A DNA stretch of 64,000 nt from Oligoflexia bacterium (GTDB lineage: Bacteria; Bdellovibrionota; UBA1018), in the NCBI GenBank assembly GCA_031292385.1, contig JARLHE010000006.1, positions 104,376-168,375 on the forward strand, in the 5' to 3' direction. A program made the translations under genes and the position numbers. Shown piece after piece: positions 46,238-54,575 of the stretch. Each line of letters opens with the position of its first letter. The stretch's first letter is position 1. The notes beneath the pieces are model-generated. The model saw nothing but the letters and a program-made list of their open reading frames with translations, searched no databases and was not told where the DNA came from.

Positions 46238-46471
46238 ATGCTTACTCCAAAACGCCTTATTCCTGTTGCGATTGTTGGACTGTTCGTTCTTGCTGGAGCC
46301 GGCGCCGTCGTTGGCAACTGGGTCGAAGGCATCTGGGATAGCTCAGTTCGCGTTGAAGGCCAGTACGCAGACAAACTCAAAACACCGGTCGCACGGACCT
46401 ATCTGCCTAAAGATAGCTACATTTGCGATCCAAAGCAGCAGAAGCCGTGGCTCGGCTGCAGCATTCGTTAA
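46238..46471 (+). CDS. Small membrane-anchored protein, unknown
   Basis: ATG at 46238 gives 77 residues with one N-terminal helix (LIPVAIVGLFVLAGAGAVVGNWVEGIW) and a short soluble tail with two Cys (YICDP, LGCSIR). It overlaps the next gene's start. No family is recognised; its position between a cupredoxin and heme A synthase suggests respiratory assembly. Confidence 0.55.
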   Translation: MLTPKRLIPVAIVGLFVLAGAGAVVGNWVEGIWDSSVRVEGQYADKLKTPVARTYLPKDSYICDPKQQKPWLGCSIR

Positions 46472-47418
46472 ATCCAAGCTCAAACGAGCGTTATCTCAAC
46501 TTCCATCAGTTCGCAGCCGCGGGTCTGATCCTTAATCTTTTTGTCATTCTCTGGGGCGCCTATGTCCGCGCCAGCGGTTCGGGCGCGGGCTGCGGCCAAC
46601 ATTGGCCTCTTTGCAACGGCCAAATTCTTCCGCAATCACCCCAGCTTCACACGATTATCGAGTTCATTCATCGTCTGAGCTCGGGAATGTGCCTGGTTTT
46701 CGCCGTCATACTTTACGGCTGGAGCCGCCGCAGGTTTCCCAAGGGCCACCTGGCCCGCAACGCCTCGGGGGCAACACTGGCATTTACGTTGAGCGAAGCC
46801 ATCGTCGGCGCAGGCCTTGTGCTTTTCGCGCTCGTCGCGCACGACCAATCCGCCGCGCGCGCCTTTTCGATCTCGATTCATCTCGTCAACACGCTCATTC
46901 TGCTGGCATGCCTCACGCTTGCGTATCGATGGTCCCACATAAAGCCCGATGATCGAAACACACGTCTCTCAATGCCGGCAAAACTAGGACCCTGGCTAAT
47001 CGGTTCACTTGTCTCGCTGACTTTGCTTGGCATCACGGGCGCGCTGACGGCGCTTGGCGACACGCTTTTCAAATCCAAGTCGCTCTCCGCCGGGATGGCT
47101 CAAGACTTCGCGAAGGGAAGCCACTTTCTCATTAAGCTCCGGATCCTGCACCCGGCGCTTGCCGTAGTGACGGCGGCCCTTCTCCTTCTCTTGCCCGAAA
47201 TCTGCGAACGAACCCAACCCGGCCTCACGCGGCTTCATCGGCCGGCAAAAATTCTTCAGGCTCTCGTGCTCGTGCAATTGGCGTTCGGCGCGCTGAACTT
47301 GACCTTCCTGGCGCCGACGTGGATGCAGCTCACGCACCTTCTGCTGGCCGATACGGTGTGGATTTGCCTCGTTTTGCTCGCGGCCAGCGCCTTCGAGACC
47401 ACCGCTGAAACCGCATAA
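46447..47418 (+). CDS. ctaA: Heme A synthase (COX15/CtaA family)
   Basis: GTG at 46447 is the favoured start (323 residues), since no ATG is available before the first helix; TTG at 46423 is the alternative. The enzyme oxidises the heme O methyl group to heme A for aa3 oxidases. Eight membrane helices and the paired His motifs IEFIHRLSSG, SISIHLVNT, RILHPALAV and QLTHLLLADT are visible. A CxxxxxxC loop (GAGCGQHWPLCNG) matches the CtaA subgroup with extracytoplasmic cysteines. Confidence 0.88.
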   Translation: MARLQHSLNPSSNERYLNFHQFAAAGLILNLFVILWGAYVRASGSGAGCGQHWPLCNGQILPQSPQLHTIIEFIHRLSSGMCLVFAVILYGWSRRRFPKGHLARNASGATLAFTLSEAIVGAGLVLFALVAHDQSAARAFSISIHLVNTLILLACLTLAYRWSHIKPDDRNTRLSMPAKLGPWLIGSLVSLTLLGITGALTALGDTLFKSKSLSAGMAQDFAKGSHFLIKLRILHPALAVVTAALLLLLPEICERTQPGLTRLHRPAKILQALVLVQLAFGALNLTFLAPTWMQLTHLLLADTVWICLVLLAASAFETTAETA

Positions 47419-47450
47419 ATTTTGCATCGTTTCTACCCGGGTGGACATAA

Positions 47451-47888
47451 ATGCCCGGAAGAAAAAAGATAAACAAGAAAGCGCTTTTGACTTTAAGCGC
47501 GGTCGGTGCGCTGGCTGTGGTCGCCACACCGTCGCCAAACCCGATTGAGCGTTATAAAACGCATTTGCCGCCTCCCTTTTCCAGCTCGAACTCTGGCTTG
47601 ATGAACGAGCAGCAGCCGGGCCAAGCCCCTTCGGAGAGGGAGAAAGAACTCAACCCACTGCTTTCGCCCCAAATGCAAATGCAGCAGGAAAACGAGAACC
47701 GCAACCGTTCGGTCGCCAAGCCGAACCAAGGAATCGCGGGTTGGGCTGATACGAGCAAGTGGAGCGCGCCGGCTAACTCGGAGCCGGGCAGCCCCAGTAA
47801 CGCCCCGGGATCAAGCAACACCTCGCCCGAAAGTCGCGATCGCGATTTCGAAACTTTCGGACGAGCAATACCGTTTACTGGATCTTAG
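47451..47888 (+). CDS. Small Pro/Ser/Asn-rich exported protein, unknown
   Basis: The protein is 145 residues. An N-terminal positively charged hydrophobic segment (KALLTLSAVGALAVVATPS) is followed by a low-complexity, Gln/Asn/Pro-rich mature part. No family is recognised. Its end overlaps the convergent lipoprotein gene by 14 bp. Confidence 0.5.
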   Translation: MPGRKKINKKALLTLSAVGALAVVATPSPNPIERYKTHLPPPFSSSNSGLMNEQQPGQAPSEREKELNPLLSPQMQMQQENENRNRSVAKPNQGIAGWADTSKWSAPANSEPGSPSNAPGSSNTSPESRDRDFETFGRAIPFTGS

Positions 47889-48417
47889 AAAAGGTACCGG
47901 TCAAATAAACCGGGACGTAGTCCGTCCAGCAATTTTGAATCGGAACCCCGCCCGGGTAGCCACCGGCCGCCGAGCATTGCGGGACCGGCTCATAGGTCTG
48001 CAACAGGCGAGCATGCACGACCCCGTTGCTTTGAAAGAAGAGTTCAAGCGAACGTCCGCTGAAGGAGACACAATCGTTCGGATCGAAATCGAAAGCAGCG
48101 CTAGTGATATGCGGATTCTGCTGGCCGTCTTTGGTTACGCCCACGGTCTTCAAACTGCCGATATGGGACTGGCAGCGTGGATCGAGCAGGTCCTGCTGGG
48201 CAGTCAGGCTTACGTAATTGCCCGAAAGTTGAGCCGTCAATACGTTCGAGTTATCGTCGAATATACCGGAATAGCTTCCCATCACGGCTTGAGCTTCCGG
48301 CAGGTACTGGGCGGGAATTTTCCCGTCGATGATTTGGATTTCCTTTTCACAGGCCGACGCCCCGAACACGGCCAGCATTAGGACTAAATACTTTACTGAT
48401 TTCTTGACTGATTTCAT
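47875..48417 (-). CDS. Predicted lipoprotein, unknown
   Basis: ATG at 48417 is chosen because AAGGAGAAGCGC lies just before it, giving 180 residues. It has a lipoprotein signal (YLVLMLAVFGASAC) with the modified Cys at residue 23. The mature part has four more Cys (PRCQSH, NDCVSF, PQCSAA, QNCWTDY). A GSYSG...LTAQLSGNYVSLTA stretch is beta-rich. No family is recognised. Confidence 0.65.
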   Translation of the reverse strand: MKSVKKSVKYLVLMLAVFGASACEKEIQIIDGKIPAQYLPEAQAVMGSYSGIFDDNSNVLTAQLSGNYVSLTAQQDLLDPRCQSHIGSLKTVGVTKDGQQNPHITSAAFDFDPNDCVSFSGRSLELFFQSNGVVHARLLQTYEPVPQCSAAGGYPGGVPIQNCWTDYVPVYLTGTFSKIQ

Positions 48418-48519
48418 GCGCTTCTCCTTTTTCATTCCAATCTGTTTTTTATCGGAAACAGAGAAGTATAGCAAGCCGGCTGCTTGAAAAGCGAACTAAG
48501 TTCGTTTATGCTCTGAGGC

Positions 48520-49182
48520 ATGCCGCAGTACCAAAAAGAAGAAGTTCGCGACGCGATTTTAAGCACGGCCAAGCAGGAATTTTTGCGCAAAGGATTCCGC
48601 GACGCCAATCTGCGCGAAATCTCGCGGAAAGCAAAAGTCCCGGTCGGCAATCTATACAATTATTTCGACGATAAGAACCAACTCTTCGAGGAAGTGCTGC
48701 GCCCGCAGATAGAGGCCATTAAAAAAGCGCTTCAAGCGGGAAAGGCCCATGGCGCCGAGTCATCCGATGCGCCGACACATAGCTCAGCATGGCCTCTTGC
48801 CGAAGATGTCAGCCACGGCGTCAGCTACGTTATCGCCCACCGCGCGGAACTCGACCTCCTGATCAATCAGGCGCGCGGATCCTCGCTCGAAGACTTCCTG
48901 GAACAAATCGCTACCGACTATCAAAGAATCTGCATCGAATACTTTGAAGGCCTCGCGCGGAGCAATCCGCAGCGGCGCATTCAGCGGCCGTCGGAATTTT
49001 TTCTTCATTCGCTTTCCCACTTTTACATCAAAGCCGTGGCCGAGATGCTCGATCACGAGCTGAGCGATTCAGAGTTACGCGAGCAGGTAGAGGAGCTTCT
49101 GAACTTCAGTTGGAACGGGCTTGCCGCGCTGCTGGAGCCCCCAAAATCCAAAGACGTGCCCGCGAAAGGCGGAAAATCATGA
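48520..49182 (+). CDS. TetR-family transcriptional regulator
   Basis: The protein is 220 residues. The N-terminal HTH is clear: AILSTAKQEFLRKGFRDANLREISRKAKVPVGNLYNYFDDKNQLFEEVL. The C-terminal ligand-binding part is unassigned. Its stop overlaps the feoA start (TCATGA), so it is co-transcribed with feoAB and may regulate them. This is notable because Fur or FeoC usually do this. Confidence 0.9.
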   Translation: MPQYQKEEVRDAILSTAKQEFLRKGFRDANLREISRKAKVPVGNLYNYFDDKNQLFEEVLRPQIEAIKKALQAGKAHGAESSDAPTHSSAWPLAEDVSHGVSYVIAHRAELDLLINQARGSSLEDFLEQIATDYQRICIEYFEGLARSNPQRRIQRPSEFFLHSLSHFYIKAVAEMLDHELSDSELREQVEELLNFSWNGLAALLEPPKSKDVPAKGGKS

Positions 49183-49409
49183 CCATTTCGACTTTGGGAA
49201 AATTGCGGCGCGGACAATCCGGCATGATCGTTTCCGTCAAAACCCTCGAGACGCGCCTGCTCGAGATCGGTTTTCTCGAAGGCTCCCATGTCGAGATCGT
49301 GCACGAAGCCCCCTGGGGCAAAGACCCGATCGTGGTTCGGGTACGAGGCGCCCTGATCGCGTTGCGAAGACAGGAAGCGGATTTGGTCGAAGTGGAGATC
49401 CAGTCATGA
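49179..49409 (+). CDS. feoA: Ferrous iron transport protein A
   Basis: The protein is 76 residues, an SH3-like small protein that works with FeoB. Motif: LRRGQSGMIVSVKT..., LLEIGFLEGSHVEIVHEAPWGKDPIVVRVRG. Its end overlaps feoB by 4 bp. Confidence 0.9.
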   Translation: MTISTLGKLRRGQSGMIVSVKTLETRLLEIGFLEGSHVEIVHEAPWGKDPIVVRVRGALIALRRQEADLVEVEIQS

Positions 49410-51295
49410 CGACGATCGCGCTTGCCGGAAATCCCAACTGCGGCAAAACGGTACTTTTCAATATGCTGACGGGAAGCCGGCAAAAAGTCGGCAACTATCC
49501 GGGCGTCACGGTCGAAAAAAAGGAAGGTCCCGCGAAATGCCCTTCCGGGCGCACGGTCAACATTCTTGACCTGCCCGGAACCTGCAGCCTGAACGCCCGA
49601 ACACCGGACGAGGAAATCACCCGCAAAGTCCTGCTGGGCCAGCAAAAAGACGTGCCGATTCCCGACGCGCTGATCGCGGTCGTCGATGCGACCAACCTCG
49701 AACGCAATCTGGGTCTGGTTCTCGAACTGCGCGAGCTGGGCCTACCGATGGTCCTGGCCGTGAACATGATGGATCTGGCCGATCGACGCGGGCTCGAGCT
49801 CGACCTGAAGGAGTTATCGCGGAAACTCGGAGTGCCGGTGGTTCCCTCCGTCGCTGTGAAGAAAAAAGGCATCTCCGAGATTTTAGCGAAAATCGAGGAA
49901 CTGCTCGCGAGCGAAAAACAATGCCGGCCCGCCGCGCTTGCCGAGCCGACTGCTGAGAAGGTTCGGGCGCGCTTCGCGGAGGTCGACGCCATCCTCAGGG
50001 CGGCCACCCATAAGCGATCACGGCCCACCGAATGGACCGACCGTATCGATCGAATTGTTTTGCACCCGGTATGGGGCACGCTTTTGCTGATCGTCGTGCT
50101 GTCCCTGATGTTCCAAGCAATCTTCAGCTGGGCAAACATGCCTCAGGATTGGATCAAGGCCGGAATAAGCCGGCTAGCGGCGGCCGTCGGCCAGCTTCTC
50201 GGCGAAGGCCCCCTGAAAAGCCTCATCACGAACGGGGTGATCGCCGGCGTGGGCGCGGTATTGGTATTCCTGCCGCAGATCCTCCTATTGTTCCTTTTCA
50301 TTCTTTTTCTCGAAGACTCCGGCTATATGGCGCGCGCCGCGTTTCTCATGGACAAACTGATGGGAAAAGTAGGCCTGCACGGACGCGCGTTTATTCCGCT
50401 TCTCTCGTCCCATGCCTGCGCGATTCCGGGAATCATGGCCACGCGCACGATCGAGAACCGGCGTGATCGCCTCACCACGATCCTGGTCGCGCCGCTCACG
50501 ACCTGCTCGGCGCGATTGCCGGTCTATACGCTTTTGATCTCGGCATTCATACCGAACCGCGTCCTTTTCGGGCCGATCCGCCTTCAAGGCATCGTGATGT
50601 TCGGCCTTTACGCCGCGGGACTGATTTCCGCGCTTATCATGGCGATGGTATTCCGGGCGACCTTGCTGAAGGGAAAGAAGCCCCCGCTGCTGCTCGAGCT
50701 TCCGACCTATAAATGGCCGAGCTTTCGCAGCATTTTGCTGGGATTATGGGAAAGATGCTCACTTTTCCTGCATCGAGCGGGCACGGTCATTCTCACTTTG
50801 TCGGTGATTCTGTGGTTTCTGGTTTCTTATCCCAAACCGCCCGCCAATCTTCCAACGGATCCCGCGCATCCGCCTATTTCCTACAGTTTCGCAGGAAAGA
50901 TCGGGCAGACGCTCGAGCCCCTGGTTCGTCCCCTGGGTTTCGACTGGAGAATCGCGGTTGCGCTGATTCCGGGCTTCGCCGCGCGCGAAGTCATGATCAG
51001 CGCGCTGGGCACCGTGTACGCCGTCGAGGGCGATCATTCTCAAACGAATGCGAATGAAGAAGGCGCCACAGAGGCACTGGCCTACAAGTTGGCCAAGAGC
51101 TGGTCCCTGGCCACCGCGCTCAGTCTTCTGGTCTGGTACATTCTCGCCTGCCAATGCCTCTCGACTCTCGCCGTGACAAGAAGAGAGACCAATTCCTGGC
51201 GCTGGCCCGCCCTCATGCTGGGCTATATGACCGCGCTTGCGTATGCCGGATCTTTTTTAACATTCCATTTCGCCAGCTGGCTCGGCTGGGGATAA
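49406..51295 (+). CDS. feoB: Ferrous iron transporter FeoB
   Basis: The protein is 629 residues, an inner-membrane Fe2+ permease with an N-terminal G-protein domain. G1 is GNPNCGKTVLFNMLTG, G2 is YPGVTVEKKEG, G3 is DLPGTCSL and G4 is VNMMDLAD. The C-terminal half has about ten helices, with the Cys in LLSSHACAIPG and LTTCSARLPVY, conserved in the gate repeats. It is coupled to feoA. The C-terminal end is short, without the cytoplasmic FeoC-binding extension. Confidence 0.96.
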   Translation: MTTIALAGNPNCGKTVLFNMLTGSRQKVGNYPGVTVEKKEGPAKCPSGRTVNILDLPGTCSLNARTPDEEITRKVLLGQQKDVPIPDALIAVVDATNLERNLGLVLELRELGLPMVLAVNMMDLADRRGLELDLKELSRKLGVPVVPSVAVKKKGISEILAKIEELLASEKQCRPAALAEPTAEKVRARFAEVDAILRAATHKRSRPTEWTDRIDRIVLHPVWGTLLLIVVLSLMFQAIFSWANMPQDWIKAGISRLAAAVGQLLGEGPLKSLITNGVIAGVGAVLVFLPQILLLFLFILFLEDSGYMARAAFLMDKLMGKVGLHGRAFIPLLSSHACAIPGIMATRTIENRRDRLTTILVAPLTTCSARLPVYTLLISAFIPNRVLFGPIRLQGIVMFGLYAAGLISALIMAMVFRATLLKGKKPPLLLELPTYKWPSFRSILLGLWERCSLFLHRAGTVILTLSVILWFLVSYPKPPANLPTDPAHPPISYSFAGKIGQTLEPLVRPLGFDWRIAVALIPGFAAREVMISALGTVYAVEGDHSQTNANEEGATEALAYKLAKSWSLATALSLLVWYILACQCLSTLAVTRRETNSWRWPALMLGYMTALAYAGSFLTFHFASWLGWG

Positions 51296-51308
51296 ACTGA
51301 GAATAACC

Positions 51309-51506
51309 GTGCTTTCCGTCGAGACCCAGAACAACGTCGTTTTTTTGGTAGCGGCCTTCGTCGTGGGCCTTCTGCTGCGGCGATTCTTCAAGAAGCAACT
51401 GGCTCCGGCGCTCTCCCGCTATTTTTTGAAGCGAGGCCGCGTCCGATGGGCTATGTGGTTCCGTTCGAAAAGCACCCATCATCCAGGCTGTAGGAACTGT
51501 CCATGA
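51309..51506 (+). CDS. FeoB-associated Cys-rich small membrane protein-like
   Basis: The protein is 65 residues starting at GTG. One membrane helix (NVVFLVAAFVVGLLLRRFF) is followed by a basic segment and a C-terminal GCRNCP. This plan resembles the small FeoB-associated Cys-rich proteins that often follow feoB; position 13 bp after feoB supports it. It overlaps the next start by 4 bp. Confidence 0.6.
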   Translation: MLSVETQNNVVFLVAAFVVGLLLRRFFKKQLAPALSRYFLKRGRVRWAMWFRSKSTHHPGCRNCP

Positions 51507-53536
51507 ACCTTCTAAAATCGTTACGACTATCTAAAGTCACCCTCGGGCATGAAATGCTCTTTTTCGCAGGGCTCGTGGGGCTGGCCTCTGGCTTCGCCGC
51601 GATCGGCTTTTACTGGCTGCTCGATTATTCGACCCACGCGTTTCTGATCGCACGCCCGCAAGGCGTCAGTGTTTTAAGCGGCACCGCGATCGTGCTCTTC
51701 CCCGCGCTTGGTGGGTTGCTTTGCGGCCTGCTCCTTTTTTATTTCGCGCCCGACGCGAGCGGCGGCGTTCCGGAGGTCATTGATGCCTTCCACAATCGCG
51801 AAGGCGTGATCCGTAAACGCGTCTGGGTCATGAAATCGATCGCCTCTTCTTTGTGCGTCGGCTCGGGCGGTTCCGCCGGGCGCGAAGGCCCCGTCGTGCA
51901 AATCGGGGCATCGGTCGGCAGCACGCTCGCGAGGATTTTCATGATTCCCCAAAGCCGGGCACGTCTTCTGACCGCCTGCGGGGCGGCGGGCGGCATTTCG
52001 GCGGTTTTCAACGCGCCCATCGCGGGCGTTTTTTTCGCGGCTGAAATCGTCATGGGCGAATTCGAGATGAGCGACATGACTCTTCTATTCACCTCATCGG
52101 CGATGGCTTGCGCCATCTCCCGCACTTTCCTAAAAAACAACGCGGCATTCGATGTACCCACCTATGAGCTGCACTCCGGTTGGGAGCTAGGCCTTCAGAT
52201 CCTTCTGGGTGTTCTTTGCGCGGTCGTCGGAAAGGCTTTCATCGCATCCCTGCACAAATCCGAAATGACCTTCGCGCGGCTTAAAATCCACCCGGTACTC
52301 AAGCCGGCCCTGGGCGGATTGCTGGTCGGCATCATCGGATTGCTGGTGCCTGAGGTCTTCGGGACCAGCAGTGAAGTCTTGGAGAATATTTTTAACTCAC
52401 CCGCGATACCCGTCTGGCTTCTCACCTGGATGGCGGCAAAAATCATCGCGACCAGTTTGACCTTGGGCTCCGGCGGCTCCGGGGGAGATCTCATGCCCTC
52501 ACTCTTCATCGGAGGAGCGTTGGGTGCCACGCTCGGAAGCTTTGTTCACAGCGCTTTTCCCGCGTTGACGATGGCACCCGGTGCGTACGGGCTCATCGGC
52601 GCCGCCGCGCTTTTCTCGGCGATAGCGCAAGCGCCGATGACCTCCATCATTTTGGGCTTCGAAATGGGCAATAACTACGAGCTGATTTTACCGCTCATGG
52701 TCGCCTGTTCGATCAGCGCCGTGATTTCGAGACATATCCACGAGGGCTCGATTTATACGATCAAGCTGAAAGAGCGCGGCATCGATATCGCCCAGTTCCG
52801 CCATGTCAGCGCCCGCCGCGTGACCGCGGTCTTGCTGATCGTGATCGGCTCGTCGTTCATCTCACGACCGCTGCTTTCCGCCGAGGTGGAAACCAACGCG
52901 ATCGTGACTTCGAACGCGCCGGCGTGGGCGGATGCCGCCCGCTTCGAGAAAGTGACCGCGAAGATTCAGCGCGCGCTCGAATGGGATATCCGGCGCGTGC
53001 ACGTTTTCTGGTACACCGATCAGGCCGTCTTCGAGAAATCCCACGGCTACGGGCCGAGCGTGCTCGCCTACTCCTCGCATAAGGACAATTCGGTTCACAT
53101 CGGGCCCAAAGTCACCGCCGGTAATTTCGACGGAGTTTTTGGCCACGAATTGGTCCACGTCATTATCTTCCAAAAGTACAAGGACGCGATCCCCAAGTGG
53201 CTCGAGGAGGGCCTTGCCAACTATGTCGCCGGCTTCGACACGGTCGATTACTCCTGGCTGAAAACCAGAGTGGCGCAGGAAGGCGACGTAAGAGCGCTCA
53301 TCCATCCTTTTAAGGGCGTCGCTCAACTGGGGGGACCGGAACACGCGCGCTACCACTACATGGCCTCAAAAGCGCTGGTCGAGATGATCGTCGCCAATTG
53401 CAGCCTCAACGACCTGCTGCAATTATCCGTGGGAAAAAAACTTGAAACTTACTTGGACACCTTTTGCGGGATCCCGGACGTGAACTCATCCTTTAAGGCA
53501 TGGGTCGAATCGAAAGGCCGAGCGATTAAGCCTTAG
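51503..53536 (+). CDS. ClC chloride channel/transporter fused to a gluzincin-type metallopeptidase domain
   Basis: The protein is 677 residues in one frame. Residues ~1-425 are a ClC transporter: GSGGSAGREGPVVQIGASVGS, GAAGGISAVFNAPIAGVFFAAEI and GSGGSGGDLMPSLFIGGALGA, the three anion-path loops. The usual C-terminal CBS pair is absent. From ~440 comes a hydrophobic segment with an export-like end (VLLIVIGSSFISRPLLSAE), then a ~210-residue soluble domain with FGHELVHVIIFQ (HExxH) and PKWLEEGLANYV (Glu ligand), the gluzincin (peptidase_MA-like) signature. The extra helix would place it in the periplasm. A GTG at 52820 could instead start a separate secreted peptidase. Confidence 0.85.
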   Translation: MNLLKSLRLSKVTLGHEMLFFAGLVGLASGFAAIGFYWLLDYSTHAFLIARPQGVSVLSGTAIVLFPALGGLLCGLLLFYFAPDASGGVPEVIDAFHNREGVIRKRVWVMKSIASSLCVGSGGSAGREGPVVQIGASVGSTLARIFMIPQSRARLLTACGAAGGISAVFNAPIAGVFFAAEIVMGEFEMSDMTLLFTSSAMACAISRTFLKNNAAFDVPTYELHSGWELGLQILLGVLCAVVGKAFIASLHKSEMTFARLKIHPVLKPALGGLLVGIIGLLVPEVFGTSSEVLENIFNSPAIPVWLLTWMAAKIIATSLTLGSGGSGGDLMPSLFIGGALGATLGSFVHSAFPALTMAPGAYGLIGAAALFSAIAQAPMTSIILGFEMGNNYELILPLMVACSISAVISRHIHEGSIYTIKLKERGIDIAQFRHVSARRVTAVLLIVIGSSFISRPLLSAEVETNAIVTSNAPAWADAARFEKVTAKIQRALEWDIRRVHVFWYTDQAVFEKSHGYGPSVLAYSSHKDNSVHIGPKVTAGNFDGVFGHELVHVIIFQKYKDAIPKWLEEGLANYVAGFDTVDYSWLKTRVAQEGDVRALIHPFKGVAQLGGPEHARYHYMASKALVEMIVANCSLNDLLQLSVGKKLETYLDTFCGIPDVNSSFKAWVESKGRAIKP

Positions 53537-54146
53537 GTGCGGCCGCTGAAGCAGGCGCCGGCGATGTCGGCGGCGGTGTCGCCAAGAACTCCTGGATCTT
53601 CGCCTCCAAATTCCGGATTTTCGCCAGGTAAACCGCCTCGTTCGGCGGCGCTCGGCGCGCGATGGTCGTTCTCACCACTTGTTCCTCGAGCAATTTGTTC
53701 CGACGCTCAAGCTCAGCCACCCGCTCTCGCAGGTTCGAAAAATCGGCTTGCAGCTTGAGCTCCGACTCGGCCGGTTTCGACTCTTCGGGCCCGACCTCTG
53801 GCTTCGGCGGAGCGGTCAAGAACTCGATGGCCTGCGCTCGCGTCTCGAAGCAAAGAATCGTGGGCGGTTGGGCGAAGGCGTCGATCCTGGTCCTCAGTCC
53901 CGGCGTGATTCCAGCAAGCACGATTCGTCCCGAGAGCTCACGGGCGATCAAGTCGATGCTTGCGATCGTCCTCAAAACCTCGGCGGGCACGCTCTCGCTT
54001 TGCACGAGCTCCAAAACTATCTTATTTTTTCCCGTCTTCAGGATTTTTTGAATGCCCGCGCGCAGGACATTGACGTCGTGGGCGACGATCGGCCCAGTGA
54101 CGCTGAGGATCTCCGCGTTTTTTTCGGACGAAAGAGCGAGTTTCAC
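53526..54146 (-). CDS. STAS-like domain protein with C-terminal coiled coil
   Basis: GTG at 54146 overlaps the TGA of the CBS gene, giving 206 residues and removing a spurious Arg/His-rich upstream part. Residues ~1-105 have the alternating strand-helix pattern of STAS anti-anti-sigma domains: EILSVTGPIVAHDVNVLRAGIQKIL, NKIVLELVQSE, IVLAGITPGLRTRIDAF. Residues ~125-190 are a coiled coil (LQADFSNLRERVAELERRNKLLEEQV). The end is Pro/Ala-rich. No phosphorylatable Ser in the standard DxSG position is obvious. Its 3' end overlaps the ClC gene by 11 bp. Confidence 0.65.
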   Translation of the reverse strand: MKLALSSEKNAEILSVTGPIVAHDVNVLRAGIQKILKTGKNKIVLELVQSESVPAEVLRTIASIDLIARELSGRIVLAGITPGLRTRIDAFAQPPTILCFETRAQAIEFLTAPPKPEVGPEESKPAESELKLQADFSNLRERVAELERRNKLLEEQVVRTTIARRAPPNEAVYLAKIRNLEAKIQEFLATPPPTSPAPASAAAPKA

Positions 54147-54547
54147 GTCAGCCGCGCTCGGTAATAATACATACGGATGATGTCGCGTCGGGTGATGATG
54201 CCGACGAGTTTGTTTTGCTCGTCCACCACCGGCAACCGGCGAAACTTCTGATCCAGCATCTGGTGCACGACCTCGTCCAAATCCGTGCCCGTCGAGATCG
54301 TCCGCGCGCCCTTGGTGTATTCGAAAGGCGCGCTCAGATCGACCTTGTTCGCGGAGTCGACCTTGGCGATCTGGGCCATTAAATCGTATTCGGACACCAC
54401 GCCGACCATTTCCCGTTTCGCGTTTACGACCGGAATTCCGGTAATCCGGTGATTGATCAGCAGTTTGAGCACATCCTCGACCGGAGCGCCTTCCTGAATC
54501 GTGAGAACTTCCGTAGACATGATTTCTTGTGCGGTGGTCTTCATCAT
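54143..54547 (-). CDS. CBS-domain pair protein
   Basis: ATG at 54547 gives 134 residues, two CBS domains: EIMSTEVLTIQEGAPVEDVLKLLINHRITGIPVVNAKREMVGVVSEYDLM and ARTISTGTDLDEVVHQMLDQKFRRLPVVDEQNKLVGIITRRDIIR. Stand-alone CBS pairs sense adenosyl nucleotides and modulate partners. It is translated with the STAS-like protein. Confidence 0.9.
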   Translation of the reverse strand: MMKTTAQEIMSTEVLTIQEGAPVEDVLKLLINHRITGIPVVNAKREMVGVVSEYDLMAQIAKVDSANKVDLSAPFEYTKGARTISTGTDLDEVVHQMLDQKFRRLPVVDEQNKLVGIITRRDIIRMYYYRARLT

Positions 54548-54575
54548 GTTTAAATATAAAGTGCGATTGGAACAA

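Noticed and set aside
53526-54575. Long N-terminal extension of the STAS-like protein
   Set aside because: The first ~143 codons overlap the CBS gene in another frame and are Arg/His-rich; the GTG at 54146 is the sensible start.
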